Source: Endomicrobium sp. (GTDB lineage: Bacteria; Elusimicrobiota; Endomicrobiia; Endomicrobiales; Endomicrobiaceae). Taken from it: a stretch of DNA of 64,000 bases. The position numbers and the translations under genes were made by a program. The DNA lies in the NCBI GenBank assembly GCA_031262585.1, contig JAISHK010000001.1:62001-126000 (forward strand), in the 5' to 3' direction. This document shows positions 20,290-31,058 of this stretch, in pieces. The stretch's first letter is position 1. Each line of letters opens with the position of its first letter. The notes beneath the pieces are model-generated. The model searched no databases and was not told where the DNA came from. It saw nothing but the letters and a program-made list of their open reading frames with translations.

Positions 20290-20598
20290 CTTAAAAAAAC
20301 ATTCTTTTTTTATAACAAATAATATAATTTTAAATGAAAGCATATAATTCGTACATTATATCAAATTTATTAGATTTGATATTTTTATTAATTTCTTCCC
20401 TAAAGTTCATTTATTCTCAACTGTTTCGCACTCACATTATTAATACTAAACCACATCTTTACCTCTTTTTTATTCTTGTCACCATCTTCCTCACCACACC
20501 TATATCACCTTCTACTTTATCAGCAAAATCTTCATCATTTAAGTCGACAAGTCCTCCCCCCACTCGACAAATCACTATATGTAAATTACATCATATTT
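20290..20598 (-). pseudogene. Non-coding/decayed segment between carB and purF
   Basis: Broken minus-strand frames (e.g. GGLVDLNDEDFADKVEGDIGVVRKMVTRIKKR*, then VSINNVSAKQLRINEL in another frame); shares a roughly 27-bp core with 29269-29295. Confidence 0.4.
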
Positions 20599-23500
20599 TC
20601 ACAGACAAATACATTTTTCTATATTTTCCAATTCATTGTATGAATCGTATGCTTTTAAGTATGCTAAAACTTTTTCTAGATTTGTTAAAATAGAACATCC
20701 ACATCTAACTGCTGTCTTTCTTATCTCAGCATTATTATTCAATTCTTCAATACTATAATTTTTGTTTATATTTATTACAAAATCCACTTTTCCTTCTAGT
20801 ATTATTTCAACTGCTCTAGGTTCTCTATTCCAGTGAACCATATTAACTTTATATCCTCTGCTTTCAAGATATTTAGCTGTTCCTTTTGTGGCATAAATTG
20901 GAACCTTTAATTTATAAATATTATCCACTACCTCCATAAATTTCACTTTTTCTTTTTCTCTACCAGTACTTAGAAGTATTCCTTTTTTAGGTTTTTTTAT
21001 TCTTGTTGCTTCCATTGATAAAAGCATCGCATAATTAAACTTTTCCCCTAAACATCCTACTTCACCTGTTGAAGTCATTTCTACGCCTACAACAGGATCT
21101 GCTCCTTCCAATCTTTGAAAACTAAACATTGACGCTTTTACACCTACATGTTTTATTTCACTTTCATCTATTAAAATTTTTTTTACCTTATCTTTATTCA
21201 TAACTTTACACGCAAGTTCCACCAAATTTATTCCTGCAACTTTGGAAATAAAGGGGAATGATCTAGAAGCTCTTGCATTACACTCAATAACTTTGATATC
21301 ATTATTTTTTGCTATAAACTGTATGTTAAAAGGACCATTTAAATTTAATTCTTTTATTATTTTTCTTACTATATCTTTTATAACATTAACTGTACGTAAA
21401 TATATTCTTTGCGAAGGAAACACCATAGTAGCGTCGCCACTGTGGACTCCTGCGTTTTCAATATGCTCACTTACAAGGGAAAGTATTACCTCACCATTTT
21501 TTGCAACACCATCACATTCTATTTCTTTTGCGTCAAGTATGAATTTTGAAATGACAACTGGAAAATCGGTTGATATATCTTTAGTAAGCGACAAATAGTA
21601 ATCCAAACTTTTTTGATCATTAGCAACATTCATAAAAGTTCCCGAAAGAACAAAACTTGGACGTATCAGTACAGGAAAACCTACCTTCTTTATAAATTTC
21701 TTTATATCATTAAGTGACACCGCTGATGTCCATTCAGGTTGATCTATCCCCAACTTATCAAGCATAGCAGAAAACTTTTCTCTATCTTCAGCATTTTCTA
21801 CACTTTTTTGACTATGTCCTAATATATTTACTTTCGCCTCACTCAAAGGTTGAATCAAATTGTTAGGATTTTGTCCTCCCATACAAGCAATTACACCCTT
21901 AGGGCTTTCTATATCTATAATATCTAGTACTCTTTCAAATGAGAGTTCTTCAAAGTAAAGTCTATCCGAAGCATTATAATCTGTAGACACTGTTTCAGGA
22001 TTACAGTTTATAATAACGCTATCATTTTTTTTATTTTTAAAGTAACTACTTGTCATAACAGAACACCAGTCAAATTCCAAACTACTTCCTATACGATAAC
22101 TTCCACTTCCAAGTGTTATAACACTTTTTTTATTTTTCTTTGTAGATATATCACTATGCATCCCATCATAAGTTAAATATAAATAATTAGATTTAGTAGG
22201 ATATTCTGATGATGTAGTATCTATTTGCTTTACAACTGGAGAAATACCAAGCTTTTTTCTTAACTTTCTAACACCAAAAGATAGTTTTCTTATTTCCTTT
22301 GTACTTAATTTCATTTTGCCACTTAGACACGACGAGATATATATTTTGGCAAGTTGAAAATCTGAAAAACCTCTTGATTTTAAACGTTGTAAATATTCCT
22401 TTGGAATATCCTTATAAGCATTGTACACTTCTTGTATCGTAATCACACTTTTCTTAGTAGTTGATTTAAAAAAGTTTTGCAATTCTATCTCAATACTAGC
22501 AATATATAAAATATGTGATAAAAACCAATAATCTACCTTTGTCTTTTCATATATATATTTAAGAGTTTTCCCTCTTTTAAAAGCTTCATAAATCGCGAAA
22601 ATTCTTAAATTTGTCGGTAGTAAAAGTTCTTTTGTAAGCTCCTCTTCAGAAGCATTTTTAAAAACATTTATAGTTATGCCATCTTCGTTTTCATTTACCA
22701 TTCTCAATGCTTTCTGCATAACTTCGCAAAAATTTCTTCCTATAGCCATAACTTCGCCGACAGATTTCATTTGTGTTCCAAGATTTTTTGAAACCCCACT
22801 AAATTTGTTTAAATCCCAACGAGGAACTTTTAAAGTAAGATAATCAAGTGACGGTTCGTAAAATGCTGAAGTAGTACCAGTAACAGGATTTTTAAGTTCA
22901 AGTAAATCAAATCCTATAACTATTTTCGCAGCTATATACGCTATAGGATAGCCTGTAGCTTTACTTGCTAAAGCACTTGAACGTGATAATCTTGCATTTA
23001 TTTCAATAACATAAAAACTGTAATCTTTTGGATTTAAAGCGTATTGTACATTACATTCGCCCACAATACCAATGTTTTGAGCGATTTTAATAGCAGTATC
23101 CCTTAACATATTATTTTCAGTATTATTTATCGTTTGACATGGAGCAACAACTATAGAATCTCCAGTATGTATACCCATAGGATCAAAGTTTTCCATATTG
23201 CATATAGTTATAGTATTTCCAGCTTTATCACGCATTACCTCATACTCTATTTCTTTCCAACCATAAAGAGATTTCTCAATTAAAACCTGAGGTGAAATCA
23301 TAAGTGCTGCTTGGGTAAGTTTTTTCAATTCATCAGAAGTTTTTGCAAGTCCCGAACCAAGCCCACCCAGCGCAAACGCTGAGCGTGTTATAACTGGATA
23401 ACCTATTTTTTCAGCTGTATTCAAAGCTTCGTCCACTGTCGAAACGGCATGACTTTTTGCTATAGGAACACCTATAGACTTCATTTTTCCTACAAACAAT

Positions 23501-23910
23501 TCTCTATCCTCAGATAATTCTAGAGCAGAAACTTGAGTTCCCAAAACTTTTACATTATATTTTTTTAAAACATCACTTTTTTCCAAAGCTATAACACAAT
23601 TTAAAGATGTCTGACCCCCAAAACTCGAAATAATCGCAATAGGTTTTTCAGTTTTGATAATTTTTTTTACCCAAAAAGGCGTTATAGGATACAAATACAC
23701 TTTTCTATTTAAACCTTTATTAGTTTGAACAGAAGCAATATTTGGATTAATGATTATAACTTCAAGTCCTTCTTCTTCTAAAGCTTTTACAGCTTGAGAA
23801 CCCGAATAATCAAATTCCCCAGCTTGTCCAATAGACAATGCACCAGACCCAAGCAAAATTATTTTTTGCCTCTGCCCATTTTTAGGTAACAAAAAATCCA
23901 AAATCGGCAT
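20599..23910 (-). CDS. carB: Carbamoyl-phosphate synthase large subunit
   Basis: ILLGSGALSIGQAGEFDYSGSQA; duplicated ATP-grasp halves; ECNARASRSFPFISKVAG. Confidence 0.98.
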   Translation of the reverse strand: MPILDFLLPKNGQRQKIILLGSGALSIGQAGEFDYSGSQAVKALEEEGLEVIIINPNIASVQTNKGLNRKVYLYPITPFWVKKIIKTEKPIAIISSFGGQTSLNCVIALEKSDVLKKYNVKVLGTQVSALELSEDRELFVGKMKSIGVPIAKSHAVSTVDEALNTAEKIGYPVITRSAFALGGLGSGLAKTSDELKKLTQAALMISPQVLIEKSLYGWKEIEYEVMRDKAGNTITICNMENFDPMGIHTGDSIVVAPCQTINNTENNMLRDTAIKIAQNIGIVGECNVQYALNPKDYSFYVIEINARLSRSSALASKATGYPIAYIAAKIVIGFDLLELKNPVTGTTSAFYEPSLDYLTLKVPRWDLNKFSGVSKNLGTQMKSVGEVMAIGRNFCEVMQKALRMVNENEDGITINVFKNASEEELTKELLLPTNLRIFAIYEAFKRGKTLKYIYEKTKVDYWFLSHILYIASIEIELQNFFKSTTKKSVITIQEVYNAYKDIPKEYLQRLKSRGFSDFQLAKIYISSCLSGKMKLSTKEIRKLSFGVRKLRKKLGISPVVKQIDTTSSEYPTKSNYLYLTYDGMHSDISTKKNKKSVITLGSGSYRIGSSLEFDWCSVMTSSYFKNKKNDSVIINCNPETVSTDYNASDRLYFEELSFERVLDIIDIESPKGVIACMGGQNPNNLIQPLSEAKVNILGHSQKSVENAEDREKFSAMLDKLGIDQPEWTSAVSLNDIKKFIKKVGFPVLIRPSFVLSGTFMNVANDQKSLDYYLSLTKDISTDFPVVISKFILDAKEIECDGVAKNGEVILSLVSEHIENAGVHSGDATMVFPSQRIYLRTVNVIKDIVRKIIKELNLNGPFNIQFIAKNNDIKVIECNARASRSFPFISKVAGINLVELACKVMNKDKVKKILIDESEIKHVGVKASMFSFQRLEGADPVVGVEMTSTGEVGCLGEKFNYAMLLSMEATRIKKPKKGILLSTGREKEKVKFMEVVDNIYKLKVPIYATKGTAKYLESRGYKVNMVHWNREPRAVEIILEGKVDFVININKNYSIEELNNNAEIRKTAVRCGCSILTNLEKVLAYLKAYDSYNELENIEKCICL

Positions 23911-24035
23911 ACTTGTTCCTTTTAACTTATATTCCTACTATTTTCAGTTATTTTTCCAAATTATACACACAAATCACATATATTCTCTACACGTTACAAT
24001 ATGCCATGCCACATTTAAAAATTGTCATTATCATA

Positions 24036-25184
24036 TTACTTTTTTATTAAATCAACAAATTTATCCATTATCCAAAACGTATCATTTGGGCCACTCGATG
24101 CTTCCGGATGAAACTGTACCGACATAAACGGCTTTGTCTTGTGTTTTAAACCCTCTACGGAGTCATCATTTACATTTTCAAACCATAATTCCCAATCAGA
24201 TTGTATTGAATTCTTTTTAACAGCATACCTGTGATTTTGACTTGACATATATGCCTTTTTTTCAGGTAAAGAAAAAACAGGTTGATTATGACTTCTATGT
24301 CCATGATTTAATCTTTTCGTATTTGCACCAGAAGCAAGAGCCAAAAGTTGATGTCCTAAACATATCCCCAAAATAGGTTTATTAGAACTTAAAATACTGT
24401 TTTTAATTCTTTCAACTAAATCGTCTGTATTCTTAGGATCTCCAGGTCCATTACTTATTATCCAACCATCACATTGTATTTTAGAAAAATCCGTATCCCA
24501 CGGTAAAACATGAACTTCACAACCTCTATTCATAAGCATCCTCATGATATTCCACTTTGCCCCACAATCAACAACGGCAACCTTTTTAAAACCTTTACCC
24601 ATTACAATTCTTTCAGTAGTTGAAACTGATGACATAAGATTATATTTTGAAGGATCAACATATTCGTTATCTTTAAATTTTTCCAAAAACTTAAATTTGC
24701 TTTTATCTTGTGGCTTCGCATCTTCTGGAATAATTTTTCCCCATAAATTTCTGCTCTCTCTTACCACTTGGACTAAATATCTTGTATCTATACCAGCAAT
24801 TCCAGGAACTTTTTGATTCCTCATCCAGCTTTGAAGAGAAATGCCACCTTCATGATGATAACAGCCGTCATATATATCTGAAACTATAATACCTTGAACC
24901 TTAATTGACGAACTTTCATGCCCCTTATACATAAATAAGTTCCCATCTTTAGGAAAAGGAATACCATAATTTCCTATAAGACAAAAACTAAAAACAAGAA
25001 TTTGACCCAAATACGATGGATCCGTCATAGCTTCACTATATCCAAGCATTCCAGTATTAAAAACCATTTCTCCACTTACAATTATATCAGCACCTATTGC
25101 ACGTCCCTCAAGTACTAGTCCATTTGAAAGTTCAAGATAAGCTTTTTTATATTTTCCACTTAAAATTCTATGTTTAATTTCCAT
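24036..25184 (-). CDS. carA: Carbamoyl-phosphate synthase small subunit
   Basis: YLELSNGLVLEGRAIGA, GPGDPKNTDD, GICLGHQLLALASGA; ORF opens at 25208, M9 (25184) is a likely start. Confidence 0.96.
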   Translation of the reverse strand: MEIKHRILSGKYKKAYLELSNGLVLEGRAIGADIIVSGEMVFNTGMLGYSEAMTDPSYLGQILVFSFCLIGNYGIPFPKDGNLFMYKGHESSSIKVQGIIVSDIYDGCYHHEGGISLQSWMRNQKVPGIAGIDTRYLVQVVRESRNLWGKIIPEDAKPQDKSKFKFLEKFKDNEYVDPSKYNLMSSVSTTERIVMGKGFKKVAVVDCGAKWNIMRMLMNRGCEVHVLPWDTDFSKIQCDGWIISNGPGDPKNTDDLVERIKNSILSSNKPILGICLGHQLLALASGANTKRLNHGHRSHNQPVFSLPEKKAYMSSQNHRYAVKKNSIQSDWELWFENVNDDSVEGLKHKTKPFMSVQFHPEASSGPNDTFWIMDKFVDLIKK

Positions 25185-25215
25185 TTTATATCCTATTAAA
25201 ATAAACATCTACATG

Positions 25216-25260
25216 AAAAAAGGCCCTAAAAATCTCACATTCTAATAAGAGAAATCTAGG
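25216..25260 (-). terminator. Terminator-like hairpin in the carA 5' leader (candidate attenuator)
   Basis: Minus strand CCTAGATTTCTC-ttattagaatgt-GAGATTTTTAGG GCC TTTTTT; 10 of 12 pairs then U6. Confidence 0.55.
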
Positions 25261-25289
25261 ACAACTTTTCCTGTTACTAAATTTTACAG

Positions 25290-25318
25290 ATTTTACTGAA
25301 AACACAACAAATTGTCAA
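25290..25318 (-). promoter_or_regulatory. Candidate sigma70-type promoter of carA (TTGACA-N17-TAAAAT)
   Basis: Minus strand TTGACA (25318-25313), 17-nt spacer, TAAAAT (25295-25290). Confidence 0.7.
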
Positions 25319-25404
25319 ATTAAAATTCTCCACTTAATTTTTAATTTATTAAACTTTATATAATTATCTTATTACTCTTACAACATCAATTAAAATCAAA
25401 GACA

Positions 25405-25433
25405 TGGTTTTTAAAAAATTATTTTAAAAACCA
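25405..25433. repeat. Perfect 12-bp inverted repeat (hairpin)
   Basis: TGGTTTTTAAAA-AATTA-TTTTAAAAACCA between glyS and the carA promoter. Confidence 0.85.
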
Positions 25434-25772
25434 AATATAAAAAAAACTTATAGATTCCCCAACTTGGTGTGATATAAACAAAACTATTAATCCAAACAAA
25501 TACTAAATCTCATTATCAAATTTAAAATTGATTTTTATTTATTTAAAACAAATATTTTTTATAACAACACACAACTATATACTAAAAATAATTTTTCTAA
25601 CATAAACATTAGAAATTTATTCATAACCTTCATAGATTTAAAAGCAATTTTTGAGCAAACAAATTTACTGTTTAAAAACACCATATTATTTTGGAGACGC
25701 AAATGCTTAAAAATCAAAAATAATTATTGAAGCTAATATTAAAATACTAAAAACAATATAACAATAAATATA

Positions 25773-27899
25773 TTATTGTAAAGCTGAAAAATCTATAAAT
25801 CCATCAAACATATTTTTTATATAATTTAGCAGAGAGATTCTATTAAACTTTAAAGATTTTTCTTCACTCATAACTATAACTTTTTCAAAAAAATCGTCAA
25901 TCAAAGGTTTGATATCTAAAATTTTATCGAATACTTTATCATATTCATCTTTTAATACATAATTTGCAATCGCATCTTTTGCTTCTTTTACAGTAAAAAA
26001 AAGAGTTTTTTCAGAATTTTCAATAAGCAGAGTTCTATCTACTTTCTCTAAAATACTCACATTTTGTTTCTTAGCTCGATTTATAATATTATTTATTCTT
26101 TTAAAAACAGTTGCTATTGCCAAAAAATTATCTCTTTTTCTTGCGTTTTTTAAAGCTATAAGTCTAGACTTTATAGAGCTAAGTGAACTAGATTTATTAA
26201 TTCTAGAACTATTTACAACAGCTTTAATTTCATAATAAGAATACCCTTGTAATTCAAAAATAGATTCTATTTTTTGCCAGAAAAAATTAATAAGTTTTTC
26301 ATAAGCGTTTTTGGATTTAGAATTATTTTTCAAATTTTCAGGCAAAAACTCAAAAACCTTGCCAATAATACTTGACAAATTTTTAATTGGCAAATTTGCG
26401 ATTGCTAAATTTTCTATCATAATTCTTATAAAACCTATAGCTATTCTTCTTAAACCATAAGGATCTGCAGATCCATAAGTCTCAAGTCCTATAGAAAACA
26501 TTGCCGACAGAGTGTCTATCCTATCAGCTAAAGATATTAAAACTGCTATTTTATTTGAAGGAAGAGTTCCTGAAGCACTTAAAGGATAATAATGTTGCTC
26601 TATAGATTCAGCAATACAAAAACTCTCTCCCAATTTTAATGCATAAATTTTACCCATAACACCTCTAAGTTCAGGATATTCAAATATCATTTCACTTACC
26701 AAATCCGTTTTAGAGAGTTCTACAGCCTTTTTCAATAACGTATCATCAATTTGCATATTAAATTCTTTATTCAAAAGCTTAACAATTTGCTTTATACGTT
26801 CAAGTTTTTCATAAATAGTACCTATCTCATCATGAAAAATAATGCATTTTAATTTTTCTATATTATTTTTAAGACCATTTTTTAAATCATTAAGATAAAA
26901 GAATTCAGCATCAGCAAGGCGAGCAGCGATAACTTTTTCATATCCTTCTCTTACAATTTCTTGACATGAAGAAATACCATTTTTTATACCAATAAAATAA
27001 TTTGAAAACTTTCCATTTTTATCATTGACAGCAAAACATTTTTGACTTTTCTTCATACATATAGCAAGAACTTCTTGAGGCAAATTAAGATATTTTTTAT
27101 CAAATGTGCAAAGAATCGCAGTAGGATATTCAACAAGATAATTTACTTCATCAATAAGACTTTCATCTAATATTACACTTCCTACATCTTTAACTGCCAA
27201 TTCTATAATCCTTTTTATTTCATTGCATCGCTCATTCTGATCAACAATAACAGATTTATTTTTCATTTTTAAAAAATAATTTTCTGGGAAATCTATTTTT
27301 ACTTTACTAGCATCATAAACATGAAGTCCTATAGTCCAATTAGATGAACTAACACCCGCAACCTTAAACTTAATAATCTTTTTCCCATACAATGCAATTA
27401 TATTCCTTATAGGTCTAGCAAACTTAAAACTACTTTCCTCCCACATCATTGTTTTAGGAAAAGACAAATTTTTTATTACTTCAAGAAAAATAAAAGCTAA
27501 AATATTTTCTGTTTTTTCACCGTTATTTCTTTTTGTAAAAGAAAAATAATCTCCTCTCTCAGTTACCTTTTTAACAAGTTTTTCAGGCAATACATCATTT
27601 TTTAAAGCAAATTCTAAAGCTGCACGAGTATAATTACCATTACTGTCCTTAGCAACTTTTAGTGCTGGTCCTAAAATTTCTTCCACTCTATCCTCGCTTT
27701 TTTCAGCAAGTCCATCAATCAACATAACAAGTCTTCTTGGTGTAGCATAAGTTTTAATTTTACTATACCTTAACCCAAGAGAATTAAAATGCTTTCTGGC
27801 AATTTGTTGCATTTGTTCTAAAACTGGTTTAATATATAAATACGGAAGCTCTTCAGTGCCTATTTCAAGCAATGCAGTTTTTTTATTTTCTTTAATCAT
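25773..27899 (-). CDS. glyS: Glycyl-tRNA synthetase beta subunit
   Basis: [52 protein letters not shown]. Confidence 0.96.
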   Translation of the reverse strand: MIKENKKTALLEIGTEELPYLYIKPVLEQMQQIARKHFNSLGLRYSKIKTYATPRRLVMLIDGLAEKSEDRVEEILGPALKVAKDSNGNYTRAALEFALKNDVLPEKLVKKVTERGDYFSFTKRNNGEKTENILAFIFLEVIKNLSFPKTMMWEESSFKFARPIRNIIALYGKKIIKFKVAGVSSSNWTIGLHVYDASKVKIDFPENYFLKMKNKSVIVDQNERCNEIKRIIELAVKDVGSVILDESLIDEVNYLVEYPTAILCTFDKKYLNLPQEVLAICMKKSQKCFAVNDKNGKFSNYFIGIKNGISSCQEIVREGYEKVIAARLADAEFFYLNDLKNGLKNNIEKLKCIIFHDEIGTIYEKLERIKQIVKLLNKEFNMQIDDTLLKKAVELSKTDLVSEMIFEYPELRGVMGKIYALKLGESFCIAESIEQHYYPLSASGTLPSNKIAVLISLADRIDTLSAMFSIGLETYGSADPYGLRRIAIGFIRIMIENLAIANLPIKNLSSIIGKVFEFLPENLKNNSKSKNAYEKLINFFWQKIESIFELQGYSYYEIKAVVNSSRINKSSSLSSIKSRLIALKNARKRDNFLAIATVFKRINNIINRAKKQNVSILEKVDRTLLIENSEKTLFFTVKEAKDAIANYVLKDEYDKVFDKILDIKPLIDDFFEKVIVMSEEKSLKFNRISLLNYIKNMFDGFIDFSALQ

Positions 27900-28765
27900 T
27901 TTTTAGCCTCATTTTCTATTGTTTTTAAATATTCTTCCGCGACAGTTTTAGCAATAGTCCGAACTTTTAAAATGTACCCAACTCTTTCAGCCGCAGAAAG
28001 AGCTCCTCTTGCATCAAGCAAATTAAATAAATGAGAACATTTTATAACTGCATCATAAGCCGGAATTGGAATTTTTTCTTTAACAAGTCTAATAGCTTCC
28101 TGCTCAAATTCATTAAAATGTCTTTTCAACATATTAACACTAGTTTTTTCAAAATTATAAATAGACCATTGTCTCTCATCTTCCAAATGTATATTTCCAT
28201 AAGTTAATTCGTCATTCCATTCTAAATCGTACACACTATTTTTCTTTTGAACATACATTGCAATTCTTTCTACACCATAAGTAATTTCAATGGAAATAGG
28301 ATTTAAAGAAATACCGCCGACTTGTTGAAAATATGTAAATTGTGTTGCCTCCATACCATCAATCCATACTTCCCAACCTAGTCCCCAGGCACCAAGAGTG
28401 GGAGATTCCCAATCATCTTCGATAAATCTTACATCATGTTTTTTATGATTAAGTCCTATAGTTTTTAAACTTTTTAAATAAATTTGTTGTATATTTTTCG
28501 GTGCAGGTTTCATAACAACTTGAAATTGATAATAATGCTGTAATCTGTTAGGATTCTGACCATACCTACCATCCGATGGTCTTCTTGAAGGCTCAACGTA
28601 AGCAACATTCCATGGCTTTGAACCTAAAGAACGTAAAAATGTAGCTGGATTAAACGTTCCAGCACCTTTTTCTAAATCATAAGGCTGCCATATAATACAT
28701 CCTTGTTTTGCCCAAAACTTTTGCAACTTCATAATAATTTCTTGAAAATTCATAATGCTCCTCAA
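27896..28765 (-). CDS. glyQ: Glycyl-tRNA synthetase alpha subunit
   Basis: [54 protein letters not shown]; overlaps glyS by 4 nt. Confidence 0.98.
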   Translation of the reverse strand: MRSIMNFQEIIMKLQKFWAKQGCIIWQPYDLEKGAGTFNPATFLRSLGSKPWNVAYVEPSRRPSDGRYGQNPNRLQHYYQFQVVMKPAPKNIQQIYLKSLKTIGLNHKKHDVRFIEDDWESPTLGAWGLGWEVWIDGMEATQFTYFQQVGGISLNPISIEITYGVERIAMYVQKKNSVYDLEWNDELTYGNIHLEDERQWSIYNFEKTSVNMLKRHFNEFEQEAIRLVKEKIPIPAYDAVIKCSHLFNLLDARGALSAAERVGYILKVRTIAKTVAEEYLKTIENEAKK

Positions 28766-28930
28766 ATATAATTAAACCGATGCAAAAATGCAATAATTTT
28801 AATAAAAACAAACATATAAAAATTATTTTTTCAATTTATATTTCTAATATATTTTTTAAACTTTATTTTTTTAATTAATAAACGAAAGCAATGATAAATT
28901 ATTGATTACTTTTGAACTGACATTTATTAG

Positions 28931-29016
28931 TGGGCGAAGAGGGAATTGAACCCTCACGACTCTTGCAAGTCTCAGGATTTTAAGTCCTGTGCGTCTGCCA
29001 GTTCCGCCATTCGCCC
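28931..29016 (-). tRNA. tRNA-Leu (UAA)
   Basis: Minus strand GGGCGAATGGCGGAACTGGCAGACGCACAGGACTTAAAATCCTG...GGGTTCAATTCCCTCTTCGCCCA; class II arm; loop CTTAAAA; no encoded CCA. Confidence 0.96.
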
Positions 29017-29793
29017 ATCAGAAAAAATTCAACATTTCCACTAGAACGGCTTATTATATAACATTATCCAATTTATTTCAATCATTTGAGAACTGAATAA
29101 CTTTATGTTTATTTAATATTATTTACTTATTTTTAGTATTGCAGCATTATCAAAAATATTTATTTTAAACAAATTTATCAATAGACAAAAGAACACATTA
29201 ACTTCTTTAATTGTGTCATTCCTCAGGACATATTCGAAAATTCAACTTGATATGGCTTTATTCCCTATGTTTCACACGCACATTATTAATACTAACCCCA
29301 CACACATCATACATTCCTTGTTTCCATCCTTAATACTCTGTTCCTACAGAGCCTTACTCTACTACTTCTTCTACACTTTTTGAAATAACTTTTACTTTTC
29401 TGTCGCACATGATTGACTTATACTAACAGACAATAATATTAACTTTTATCATGACAAAAGTTCCTTGCTCCTTATATCCAAATAAACATAATAAATTTTG
29501 CTATTAGATTAAGCAATACTTAAAGTATTTTTACTTTTTATTCAGCAACTATTATAAAATAACATACTTATTTTTGGGTACTGCAAATCGTAGGTTTTCA
29601 TTTTTTAAATATGTCAATATCTTATAAAAACAAAATAGCAAAACTTTGTACTTATTTCTCAATCTAGTACACTTTCAAATAAATCTTCACAGATATAAAA
29701 TTTGTAAAAATATATGTTTACCATTAACAACAAATTACTATTAATTAATATATTTGTAGATTTTACTATTTTTAAAATTACATTTATAATAAA

Positions 29794-29865
29794 TTAACTT
29801 CTATTTCTTTTTTTTATTTTGTGTCTTACCCACATAAACAAGGCAAATAATATAGACATTATCAT
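29794..29865 (-). CDS. Candidate 23-aa single-TM small protein (MIMSILFALFMWVRHKIKKRNRS)
   Basis: Strong SD AGGAGA 5 nt before ATG; hydrophobic core plus basic tail; lies in a 1.6-kb ORF-poor gap. Confidence 0.35.
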   Translation of the reverse strand: MIMSILFALFMWVRHKIKKRNRS

Positions 29866-30024
29866 AATACTCTCCTACTAATATTTTTTTGTTTAACTAC
29901 AGCTTGAAAAATTTAAATCTTCTTTTGTACTTTGTATATATTTAGATTATTTATACACCAAAACCTAATCTACAATTTCATTGTCCAGTGAACAACTAAA
30001 ATTTGAACTTAAAATTCACAACAA

Positions 30025-30051
30025 ACGCGCGAAAAATTTCGTGCGCTTTTT
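30025..30051 (+). terminator. Orphan intrinsic-terminator-like hairpin
   Basis: acgcgcgaaaaatttcgtgcgct: about 10 bp stem with one bulge, followed by TTTTT; GC-rich spot in AT-rich sequence. Confidence 0.5.
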
Positions 30052-30628
30052 ATAAAAATTAACATTACATAAAGATTTACATTAACAAAACAAGATACTA
30101 AAATAAAGTTAAAAAGTACACTTATTTAAATTTTTTACTTAAAATAGTTTTAAAATACAGTAAAATTATACTTATAAAATTACCATAACAAAAATTAATA
30201 TGTCCACCTTTTATATAAATACTTTTGCATACTATTAATCTAATTACGATTTGAAACGTATGTTTAAAATATCAAACATAAATTCCATTCCTTTTCATTT
30301 TCTAGATATACTTTTATAAATCACCTGCTTAACTTTGCAAACATTTTACAGTATTTTTAAATATATACCAATTAATTTTTATTACATTGTATTTGTTTTT
30401 TGATGTCCTAAACAAAAAAATAAATCTTAAACATATTGAGTTTCTATGTCGAAAAACAAAATGACAAGATGCACTCAGTATTTGTGTCTATTTCTTTTAC
30501 GTAATGTTCTTCTTATTAAACTACACTATCACTTTCACCGAATTATCACTAAACCTAATATTCATTCTTATTATAAAGCATCTTTTTATGTCAAAACTTC
30601 CATAATTTCAAGATATAAATAACCATCT

Positions 30629-30943
30629 TCAATTTTTGTATTCAATTTTTTCTACTGTAGATATTTTAGATTTCGCAAATTCATCAGTATAATTAATCTG
30701 TAAATTCGAAATTGTCGAATTTAATATTTCTTCTTCTTTTTTTGTTAGATTTCCTTTAGTCTTTTCTTTAATCATAAGAAGCATATCTATTGTTACTTGA
30801 GCGTTCTTTAAATCTTTTTCCAATTTTCCATTAACAGGATTTTGCATCTTACCAAGTTGGCACCATGCCGAAGAAGCAAACATATTTATAAGATTAAACA
30901 AATGTTGATTAATATCTATTTTTTTATATTCTTGCTCTGACAT
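30629..30943 (-). CDS. DUF1844 domain protein
   Basis: Short acidic protein with INQHLFNLINMFASSAWCQLGKMQNPVNGKLEKDLKNAQVTIDMLLMIKEKTKGNLT pattern. Confidence 0.85.
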   Translation of the reverse strand: MSEQEYKKIDINQHLFNLINMFASSAWCQLGKMQNPVNGKLEKDLKNAQVTIDMLLMIKEKTKGNLTKKEEEILNSTISNLQINYTDEFAKSKISTVEKIEYKN

Positions 30944-31058
30944 TTTTAACCTCCATTCGACAAAATTACTTTATATTTAACCTTAATAAGAATATTTTAA
31001 ACATAAGCTAATTTCGTAATTACATAACTAACAAATACGTTAAATCTCATCACAATTA

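Noticed and set aside
20334-20693. 119-aa plus ORF overlapping the carB end
   Set aside because: Low-complexity, overlaps carB in antisense; better explained as decayed minus-strand sequence.
28766-28930. T-box or other riboswitch ahead of glyQS
   Set aside because: No recognisable T-box core or specifier hairpin in the upstream region by eye.
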